Source: CAZAAW01 sp964483325 (GTDB taxonomy: Bacteria; Pseudomonadota; Alphaproteobacteria; Rhizobiales; Kaistiaceae). From it: a DNA stretch of 16,596 bases. Each line of letters begins with the position of its first letter. The stretch's first letter is position 1. Both the position numbers and the translations under genes were made by a program. The stretch spans positions 1 through 16,596 of the forward strand of contig CAZAAW010000039.1 of assembly GCA_964483325.1 (NCBI GenBank), read 5' to 3'. The notes beneath the pieces are model-generated. The model was not told the DNA's origin, did not search any database, and was given only the letters and a program-made list of their open reading frames with translations. Positions 7,186 to 13,001 of the stretch are shown one piece after another.

Positions 7186-7356
7186 CCTCTCCCATAGGGA
7201 GAGGTCGGGAGCCTTGGTGAGCGCAGCGAGCCTAGGCGGACGGGTGAGGGGTTCGGCCCTTGGGAATCCTGCCCCGGCGCCGCAACCGCGTGTCGCCGGC
7301 AGTGACCCTCACCCGGAAACGCTGACGCGTTTCCGACCTCTCCCGTGGAGAGAGGT
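7186..7356. repeat. 171-bp structured dispersed repeat, copy B
   Basis: It begins with the same hairpin as copy A (7186-7204) and has the same inner pair cgggtgaggg (7241-7250) with ccctcacccg (7306-7315) and the gaaacgctgacgcgtttc stem, ending in a slightly damaged ctctccc/gagagg stem. The second hairpin of copy A is degenerate here. It lies 18 bp after the gltX stop codon and could act as its terminator. Confidence 0.8.
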
Positions 7357-7430
7357 AAAGGCGCTGCCCCGACGTCCGCAGCAACTCGGCACCGGCGCTC
7401 TCCGCCGTCACGCGCTTCCCGATGAGGTGC

Positions 7431-7544
7431 CGTAGGGTGGGCATGCGCCGGCAGGCGCTTGCCCACGCGGCTACGGGCCCACGCGGCTACGGGCCCTGTG
7501 GCCGATGACCGCGTGGGCAAGGCTCGAGCCTTGCCCACCCTACG
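7431..7544. repeat. Inverted GTAGGGTGGGC repeat with an internal 16-bp duplication
   Basis: The left arm (7431-7470, from cgtagggtgggc to gcccacgcgg) is the inverted counterpart of the right arm (7509-7544, ending gcccaccctacg). Each arm is itself a hairpin. Between and partly within them the unit cccacgcggctacggg is repeated exactly in tandem (7462-7477 and 7478-7493). Repeats with the GTAGGGTGGGC core are common in many bacteria. Confidence 0.7.
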
Positions 7545-7584
7545 CACGCTGGTAGGTTCGCACGCTCGCTGCAACCCCACCAGC

Positions 7585-7712
7585 GTCATGGCCGGACTTG
7601 ATCCGGCCATCCACGCGAACACCGATGGTGCAGGAGGAAGCGCCTCGCGGAGGGCGTTCCTTTCGGCGCCAACGGTGTTCGCGTGGATGCCCGGGTCAAG
7701 CCCGGGCATGAC
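7585..7712. repeat. Palindromic MAGLDPAIH-type dispersed repeat, copy 1
   Basis: Arms of 39 bp (7585-7623 and 7674-7712) match inversely at 35 of 39 positions. Each arm holds its own perfect hairpin with the loop cttga or its complement (tggccgga/tccggcca in the left, tgcccggg/cccgggca in the right). The four mismatches between arms are two pairs of changes that keep each inner hairpin intact. The 50 bases between the arms are poorly conserved against the second copy at 16351-16477. Translations of such repeats give MAGLDPAIH and DARVKPGHD strings that are not real proteins. Confidence 0.85.
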
Positions 7713-7886
7713 GCAGCGGGGGGTGAAGTGTGGTGCGCGGACCCCGGCGTCGCCGGCGCAGAGTGGCAACCGTCCGTGCGTCCTGCCCCTGCGATAGCCG
7801 GGGTCGGGTGGGGAGCGCCGGTGCAGGACAGGGTGCTGCGCTTTGCCATAACCTCCGGGAGAGGCGACGGCGCAAGGAGGACGCCC

Positions 7887-8459
7887 ATGTTCGACGCGGT
7901 CGAAGCGCAGCTCAGGGCCTGGCATATCGCGCTGGCGTGGCTCTGCGCGCTGGCGCTTGCCGTCCTCGTCGGCGGGGTCGGCGCGCCTTATCTGATGCGG
8001 CTGGCCGGCGGGCTGGAGATCTTCGACCTGCGCGTCGGCGGCTATTCGGCGGCCGAGGCGGAGGCGCTGCTGGCGGCTTTGGGCGATGGCGGGCGGCGGG
8101 TCTATCGCTGGCTGATCCTGCCCGACATGCTGCTGCCGCCGGCGCTTTTCCTGGCTCTGTCGCTGCTCTTCATCCGCCTCACCGGCCGGCGCCGGCGCCT
8201 GGCGCTGCCGCTGCCGGACGGGCTGCGCCTCGTCGTGGTGGCGCTGGCCTTCGTCGCCTGCCTGACCGACTGAGGCGAGAACATCGTCCAGTTCGCCATG
8301 CTGCTCGCCGCCACGCCGCCGGCCGAGACGCTGGCCGGGCTCGGCAGCACGCTGACGGTGGTGAAGACCTATGCGCTGACGCTGGCGGTGCTGGCCGTGC
8401 TGGCGACGGCGGCGCTGGCGCTGCTGCGCGGGCTCCTCGGCCGGCGCCGTGCGGCTTGA
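7887..8459 (+). pseudogene. Four-helix membrane protein interrupted by an in-frame TGA
   Basis: A perfect ribosome-binding site (aaggagg, six bases before ATG 7887) starts a frame of 128 codons that meets TGA at 8271-8273, then continues open for another 61 codons to a natural stop at 8457-8459. The whole frame would encode 190 residues. It has four likely membrane helices: about residues 14-36 (LAWLCALALAVLVGG), 74-95 (LPDMLLPPALFLALSLLF), 113-127 (LRLVVVALAFVACL) and a fourth after the stop (ALTLAVLAVLATAALALL). The stop falls at the exit of helix 3, in the context D-stop-GENIVQFAML, where one base change from TGG (Trp) would restore the frame. No function is recognised. Recent nonsense mutation, sequencing error or readthrough are all possible. 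Neighbours are gltX upstream, across repeats, and cysS downstream. Confidence 0.75.
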
Positions 8460-8492
8460 CGGGCCGGCGGGAATAGGCGAAAGACCTTGCGC

Positions 8493-8555
8493 ATGATGGC
8501 GACTATGACGGCGACGCGCGATCTTTGCATTTGCGGGACGATTATTATCGGCTAG
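8493..8555 (+). CDS. Candidate leader peptide with Cys and Ile codons, upstream of cysS
   Basis: A 20-codon frame (ATG 8493, with further in-frame ATGs at 8496 and 8505; TAG at 8553) ends LCICGTIIIG. It has two Cys codons (8526-8528, 8532-8534), four Ile codons and one Thr near its end, in an unusually T-rich stretch for this DNA. It lies 126 bp before the ATG of cysS, whose product loads cysteine, in a gene row that also holds cimA of isoleucine synthesis. Codons of a regulatory amino acid just before GC-rich hairpins is the classic layout of ribosome-mediated attenuation. No strong Shine-Dalgarno is seen; the true start could be 8505 (16 residues). Confidence 0.5.
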   Translation: MMATMTATRDLCICGTIIIG

Positions 8556-8605
8556 CGACAACGCTGGCTGTGGCCGTCTTCTCCTGACCCGAACATCGAG
8601 AGGAA

Positions 8606-8650
8606 CGCCCCGGCCGGCGGTGCCGGCTTTGTGTGGTGTTTCTCCGGGCG
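8606..8650 (+). terminator. Candidate attenuator hairpins before cysS
   Basis: gccggc (8613-8618) and gccggc (8622-8627) form a tight 6-bp stem with loop ggt, followed by the T-rich stretch tttgtgtggtgttt. A competing stem can form between cgccccgg (8606-8613) and ccgggcg (8644-8650) with one bulged C. The two cannot form together because they share base 8613 and overlap topologically. The T run is interrupted by G, so termination would be weak; assignment depends on the leader peptide being real. Confidence 0.35.
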
Positions 8651-8681
8651 CCCCGGCGCCTGCCCCCAAAAGGGTGGATCG

Positions 8682-10055
8682 ATGGGACTGAGGCTGACCA
8701 ATACGCTGACCCGGACCAAGGACGATTTCGTCCCGATCGATCCGGCCAATGTGCGCCTGTATGTCTGCGGCCCGACGGTCTACGACTTCGCGCATATCGG
8801 CAACGCGCGCCCGGCGATCGTCTTCGACGTGCTGTTCCGCCTGCTGCGCCATCTCTATGGCGAGGCGCATGTCACCTATGTGCGCAACATCACCGATGTC
8901 GACGACAAGATCATCGCCCGCGCCGCGGAAGACTATCCGGCGCTGCCGCTGCGCGAGTCGATCCGCCTGGTCACCGAACGCACCGAGCGCCAGTACCGCG
9001 AGGATGTCGACGCGCTCGGGTGCCTCAGGCCGACGATCGAGCCGCGCGCCACCGAGCACATCCCCGAGATGGTCGGCATGATCGGCCGGCTGATCGACCG
9101 CCGCCATGCCTATGCCGCGGAAGGCCATGTGCTGTTCGACGTACCGTCGATGCCCGATTACGGCCGCCTGTCGCGGCGCAGCCTCGACGAGATGGAGGCC
9201 GGCGCCCGCGTCGAGGTCGCCGCCTACAAGCGCGACCCGATGGATTTCGTCCTGTGGAAGCCGTCCAAGCCCGGCGAGCCGGCCTGGGCGTCGCCCTGGG
9301 GCGAGGGGCGTCCCGGCTGGCATATCGAATGCTCGGCCATGGCGGAGCGCCATCTCGGCGATGTCTTCGACATCCATGGCGGCGGCATCGACCTGATCTT
9401 CCCGCACCACGAGAACGAGATCGCCCAGTCGCGCTGCGCCCACGGCACCGAGATCATGGCGCGCGTCTGGCTGCATAACGGCTTCCTGCAGGTCGAGGGC
9501 GAGAAGATGTCGAAGTCGCTCGGCAACTTCATCACCATCCGCGACCTGCTCAAGGACTGGCCCGGCCCGGTGATCCGGCTCGCCATGCTGTCGACGCATT
9601 ACCGCCAGCCGATCGACTGGACGCTGAAGGGCGTGCGCGAGGCGGAGCGGACGCTGGCGAGCTGGGTCGACGCCGCCGCGGCGGAGGCCGAGCCGCGGCC
9701 GTCGCCGGGCGTGCTGGAGGCGCTGCTCGACGACCTCAACACGCCCAAGGCGATCGCCGAGATGCATGCTTTGCGCGGCCGCGACGGCCACAAGTCGCTC
9801 GCCGGCAACCTGGCCTTTCTCGGCTTCGACGCTTCGGCCTATGGGGCGTGGCGCGATGCCCGCGTCCATGACGCTGCCGTGCCGGCCGAGGAGATCGAGG
9901 CGCTCATCGCCGCGCGCGCGCAGGCGCGCCAGGCGCGCGACTTCGCCGCCGCCGACCGGCTGCGCGCCGAGATCGAGGCGCTGGGCGTGACGCTGCGCGA
10001 CGGCAAGGACCCGCAGACGGGCGAGCTCGTCACCTCATGGGAAGTCAGGCGATAA
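8682..10055 (+). CDS. cysS: Cysteine--tRNA ligase
   Basis: Charges tRNA-Cys with cysteine in the cytosol. The 457 residues follow the E. coli enzyme closely: zinc ligands C29 (YVCGPTVYD), C217 (WHIECSAM), H242 and E246 (FPHHENE), the HIGH-type signature HIGN at 38-41, NITDVDDKII, and KMSKS at 275-279. The C-terminal anticodon-binding helices end in WEVRR. I chose ATG 8682, with agggtgg just upstream; a GTG at 8631 in frame would add 17 residues of no similarity and overlap the candidate attenuator. The last bases of the gene are repeated twice immediately downstream. VOC protein and cimA follow on the same strand within short gaps, which suggests one transcript. Confidence 0.95.
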   Translation: MGLRLTNTLTRTKDDFVPIDPANVRLYVCGPTVYDFAHIGNARPAIVFDVLFRLLRHLYGEAHVTYVRNITDVDDKIIARAAEDYPALPLRESIRLVTERTERQYREDVDALGCLRPTIEPRATEHIPEMVGMIGRLIDRRHAYAAEGHVLFDVPSMPDYGRLSRRSLDEMEAGARVEVAAYKRDPMDFVLWKPSKPGEPAWASPWGEGRPGWHIECSAMAERHLGDVFDIHGGGIDLIFPHHENEIAQSRCAHGTEIMARVWLHNGFLQVEGEKMSKSLGNFITIRDLLKDWPGPVIRLAMLSTHYRQPIDWTLKGVREAERTLASWVDAAAAEAEPRPSPGVLEALLDDLNTPKAIAEMHALRGRDGHKSLAGNLAFLGFDASAYGAWRDARVHDAAVPAEEIEALIAARAQARQARDFAAADRLRAEIEALGVTLRDGKDPQTGELVTSWEVRR

Positions 10056-10095
10056 CCGGGAAGTCAGGCGATAGTTGGAAGTCAGACGATGAGCC
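10039..10095 (+). repeat. Three tandem 18-19 bp units copied from the end of cysS
   Basis: The sequence ggaagtcaggcgata, which encodes the last residues of CysRS and its TAA, is repeated at a spacing of 19 and then 18 bases (core aagtcag at 10042, 10061 and 10079). The third unit has drifted by two bases. Only the first unit is coding. Confidence 0.75.
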
Positions 10096-10126
10096 GCCTC
10101 ACGGCGACAACAGGGGAGGACAGGGC

Positions 10127-10516
10127 ATGAGCGACGTCATCATCGACCATCTCGGCGTGATCGTTTCCGACTATGACAGCGCCAAGGCATTCTACAGCGC
10201 CGCCCTGGCGCCGCTCGGCGTCAAGGTGATGATGGAGTTCCCGACCGAGGACGGCGGCCGCACCTGCGGCCTCGGCAGGGACAAGCCGATCCTCTGGCTG
10301 AGCCCCGGCGGGCCGACGGCGCCGCATCTCCACATCGCCTTCAGCGCCGGCTCGCGCGCGGAGGTCGATGCCTTCTACGCCGCGGCGATCGCCGCCGGCG
10401 CCAAGGACAATGGCGCGCCGGGCCTGCGGCCGCTCTATCACCCCGACTACTACGGCGCCTTCGTCATCGACGCGGACGGCCACAATATCGAGGCGGTGTC
10501 GCACCGTCCGGAATAG
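10127..10516 (+). CDS. VOC superfamily (glyoxalase / dioxygenase fold) protein
   Basis: A 129-residue single-domain protein of the vicinal oxygen chelate fold, with the paired beta-alpha-beta-beta-beta pattern: IDHLGVIVSDYDSAKAFYSAALAPLG at the start and LHIAFSA then GAFVIDADGHNIEAVSH in the second half. Possible metal ligands are H8, H67 or H69, and E122, which match the usual positions; the substrate cannot be told from sequence. The start is set by a strong site (ggggagga, seven bases upstream). It sits between cysS and cimA, 71 bp after the first and 50 bp before the second, so it is probably co-transcribed, but its link to cysteine or isoleucine metabolism is unproven. Confidence 0.88.
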   Translation: MSDVIIDHLGVIVSDYDSAKAFYSAALAPLGVKVMMEFPTEDGGRTCGLGRDKPILWLSPGGPTAPHLHIAFSAGSRAEVDAFYAAAIAAGAKDNGAPGLRPLYHPDYYGAFVIDADGHNIEAVSHRPE

Positions 10517-10566
10517 GGAGCGGCCGCAGCGATCGCCCCTCGGGCGGCCGGCCGTTGAATCGGATC

Positions 10567-12192
10567 ATGAAGGAACGCCTCTATCTCTTTGATACGACTC
10601 TGCGCGACGGGGCGCAGACGTCGGGTATCGACTTCTCGCTGGAGGACAAGCACCTCGTCGCCGGCCTGCTCGACGAGCTGGGCGTCGACTATATCGAGGG
10701 CGGCTATCCCGGCGCCAATCCGGCCGACACCGCCTTCTTCGCCAGGAAGCCGGTCCGCCGCGCCGCCTTCACCGCCTTCGGCATGGTCAAGCGGGCCGGC
10801 GTCAGCCTTTCCAACGATCCCGGCATCCGCGCCCTCCTGGAGGCGGAGGCCGATGCCGTCTGCTTCGTCGCCAAGACCTGGGACTACCAGGTGCGGGTGG
10901 CGCTCGGCAGCAGCGAGGAGGAGAACCTCGCCTGCATCGCCCAGTCGGTCTCGGCGGCACGCGACATCGGCCGCGAGGTGCTGGTCGATTGCGAGCATTT
11001 CTTCGACGGCTACAGGGCCAACCCGGCCTATGCGCTGGCTTGCGCCAAGACCGCCTATGCCGCCGGCGCCCGCTGGGTGGTGCTGTGCGACACCAATGGC
11101 GGCACGCTGCCGGACGAGGTCGAGGCGACGGTGCGGGCGGTCGCCGCGACGATCCCCGGCGACCATCTCGGCATCCATGCCCATAACGACACCGAGCAGG
11201 CGGTCGCCAATTCGCTGGCCGCGGTGCGCGCCGGCGCGCGGCAGATCCAGGGCACGCTCAACGGCATCGGCGAGCGCTGCGGCAACGCCAATCTCACCTC
11301 GATCATCCCGACGCTGCTGCTGAAGCCGGCCTTCGCCGACCGCTTCGAGACCGGCATCGGCGCCGCCGCCCTCGCCGGGCTGACGGCACTGTCGCGGCGC
11401 TTCGACGAGCTGCTCAACCGCGCCCCCGACCGGCACGCGCCCTATGTCGGCGCCGCCGCCTTCGCCACCAAGGCCGGCATCCATGCCTCGGCGCTCGTCA
11501 AGGACCCGCAGACCTACGAGCACGTGCCGCCGGAAAGCGTCGGCAACCGCCGCCACATCCTCGTCTCCGCCCAGGCCGGCAAGTCGAACCTCATCGCCGA
11601 GCTGCAGCGCATGGGCATCTCCGCCAGCCGTGACGACCGCCGCCTCGACGACCTGCTGGCCGAGGTGAAGCGGCGCGAGGCCGCCGGCTACGCCTACGAG
11701 AGCGCCGACGCCTCGTTCGAGCTGCTGGCCCGCCGCTTCCTCGGCGGCGTGCCGGATTTCTTCACCGTCGAGAGCTTCCACGTCACCGTCGAGCGGCGCT
11801 TCAACGCGCTGGGCGAGCTCGTCTCGGTATCGGAGGCGGTGGTGAAGATGCAGGTCGGCGGCGAGCGCCTCTTGACGGTTGGCGAGGGCAACGGCCCGGT
11901 CAATGCGCTCGACCGGGCGCTGCGCAAGGATCTCGGCGCCTATCGCGACATCATCCGCGACCTCGAGCTTGTCGACTACAAGGTGCGTATCCTCAATGGC
12001 GGCACCGAGGCGATCACCCGCGTGCTGATCGAGAGCGGCGACGGCTCGGGCGAGCGCTGGTTCACCATCGGCGTGTCGGAGAACATCGTCGATGCCTCCT
12101 TCGAGGCGCTGATGGATTCGCTCGTCTACCGGCTGGTACGGGCCGGGGCGCGGCCGCTCGGCGAGGCCGTGCCGCTGGCCGAGCCGGCCTGA
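10567..12192 (+). CDS. cimA: (R)-citramalate synthase
   Basis: Condenses pyruvate with acetyl-CoA to (R)-citramalate, giving a route to 2-oxobutyrate and isoleucine that avoids threonine. The 541 residues have a TIM-barrel HMGL-like domain (about 1-280) with DTTLRDGAQ (D9 onward), HAHND (H204, H206) and GERCGN (N240), which correspond to the metal ligands of LeuA. A LeuA-type C-terminal regulatory domain (about 373-525) follows, the usual site of feedback inhibition. DGAQTSG rather than DGEQ, and the overall length, favour the CimA group over 2-isopropylmalate synthase. Start at ATG 10567; a TTG at 10555 is an alternative. It ends 20 bp from the convergent LOG gene with no clear terminator between. 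Confidence 0.9.
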   Translation: MKERLYLFDTTLRDGAQTSGIDFSLEDKHLVAGLLDELGVDYIEGGYPGANPADTAFFARKPVRRAAFTAFGMVKRAGVSLSNDPGIRALLEAEADAVCFVAKTWDYQVRVALGSSEEENLACIAQSVSAARDIGREVLVDCEHFFDGYRANPAYALACAKTAYAAGARWVVLCDTNGGTLPDEVEATVRAVAATIPGDHLGIHAHNDTEQAVANSLAAVRAGARQIQGTLNGIGERCGNANLTSIIPTLLLKPAFADRFETGIGAAALAGLTALSRRFDELLNRAPDRHAPYVGAAAFATKAGIHASALVKDPQTYEHVPPESVGNRRHILVSAQAGKSNLIAELQRMGISASRDDRRLDDLLAEVKRREAAGYAYESADASFELLARRFLGGVPDFFTVESFHVTVERRFNALGELVSVSEAVVKMQVGGERLLTVGEGNGPVNALDRALRKDLGAYRDIIRDLELVDYKVRILNGGTEAITRVLIESGDGSGERWFTIGVSENIVDASFEALMDSLVYRLVRAGARPLGEAVPLAEPA

Positions 12193-12212
12193 GTCCAGAA
12201 AAGACGCAGCCC

Positions 12213-12830
12213 TCAAAAGAGCCGCATCGGCACGCCGTTCTCCGGCCCGGCCAGCTCCAGCGCCTCGATCGCCGCGGCGAGCGTCGGCAGGATGGCGCTG
12301 ACATCCGACACCTGGTGATAGGCGATCGCCCCGGCGCCGGCGAGGAAGCTCTTGCGCACGAAGCCCTGGCCGTCCATGTGGCGGATGAGCTCGATCAGCG
12401 GGTTCCAGAAGCCCTTCACATTGGCGAGCAGGATCGGCTTGGCGTGACGCCCGAGCTGCGCCCAGGTCATCATCTCGACCGTCTCCTCCAGCGTGCCGAT
12501 GCCGCCCGGCAGCGCAACGAAGGCATCCGATTCGTCGAACATCGCCTGCTTGCGCTGGTGCATGTTGTCGGTGATCACCAGCTCCGACACTTCCTCCAGC
12601 ATGATCTCGCGATCGCGCAGGAAGCGCGGGATGATGCCGAGGACGCGGCCGCCATGCGCCATGACGCTGCGCGCCACGATGCCCATCAGGCCGATCGAGC
12701 CGCCGCCATAGACGAGGCGCACGCCGGCCTCCGCCATCTCGCGGCCGAACGCCTCGGCGGCATCGGCATAGGCCGGGTCGATCCCCTCGGAGGACCCGCA
12801 ATAGACACAGACACTTGAGAGCTTTGACAT
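12213..12830 (-). CDS. LOG family protein (TIGR00730-type nucleotide 5'-monophosphate phosphoribohydrolase)
   Basis: A 205-residue Rossmann-fold protein. It has the N-terminal VCVYCGSSEG, the phosphate-binding YGGGSIGLMG (41-50), MHQRKQAMF (90-98) and the family signature PGGIGTLEE (108-116). Characterised members split nucleoside 5'-monophosphates, in plants releasing active cytokinins; in bacteria the physiological role is often purine nucleotide salvage or unknown. The start at 12830 (MSKLSSVCVYCG) is preferred to an in-frame ATG at 12866 because the family begins here; no good Shine-Dalgarno is visible. A CTTGAC-like -35 lies on the minus strand at 12861-12867 but without a clear -10. It is divergent from the LysM gene and convergent with cimA. 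Confidence 0.92.
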   Translation of the reverse strand: MSKLSSVCVYCGSSEGIDPAYADAAEAFGREMAEAGVRLVYGGGSIGLMGIVARSVMAHGGRVLGIIPRFLRDREIMLEEVSELVITDNMHQRKQAMFDESDAFVALPGGIGTLEETVEMMTWAQLGRHAKPILLANVKGFWNPLIELIRHMDGQGFVRKSFLAGAGAIAYHQVSDVSAILPTLAAAIEALELAGPENGVPMRLF

Positions 12831-13001
12831 GCGTTTTGTGTGGCATCGGCCGCGCCGGGCCGTCAAGGCGGGGTCCTGTCCCCAGCGCTTCCGCGCCGCC
12901 GGATCCGCGTATAGACTCCGGCCGAGGCAGTGGCCGGAGAGGCCGCACGGGGCGCCGCGGACGGTAAAGCCAAGCTTTTCCGCCGATTACATGGACTTGG
13001 C

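Noticed and set aside
7172..7797. Short plus-strand frames between gltX and the membrane gene
   Set aside because: They translate the dispersed repeats (for example VMAGLDPAIH), a familiar source of false gene calls.
8271..8273. Selenocysteine or programmed recoding at the TGA
   Set aside because: No SECIS-like stem directly after the codon was recognised, and a Trp-to-stop change explains it more simply; only readthrough is left open.
8631..8681. Upstream GTG start for cysS
   Set aside because: The extra 17 residues do not resemble CysRS, and ATG 8682 has a ribosome-binding site and the expected N-terminus.
6576..9869. 1097-codon open frame on the minus strand
   Set aside because: It lies opposite gltX, the repeat stack and cysS, all on the plus strand; its sequence is low-complexity Arg/Ala/Gln-rich and includes translated MAGLDPAIH-type repeats. 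High GC content explains its length.
12889..12916. Promoter for the LysM gene (ttccgc ... tatagac)
   Set aside because: The -10-like tatagac is fair, but the spacing to the -35-like hexamer is only 15 bases and the hexamer is poor.
10450..12948. 832-codon open frame on the minus strand
   Set aside because: Opposite cimA and in another frame over the LOG gene; no domain is visible and cimA is unmistakable.
12930..13001. Upstream GTG start for the LysM protein
   Set aside because: It would put 24 mostly polar residues before the membrane helix; ATG 13002 gives the usual short N-terminus.
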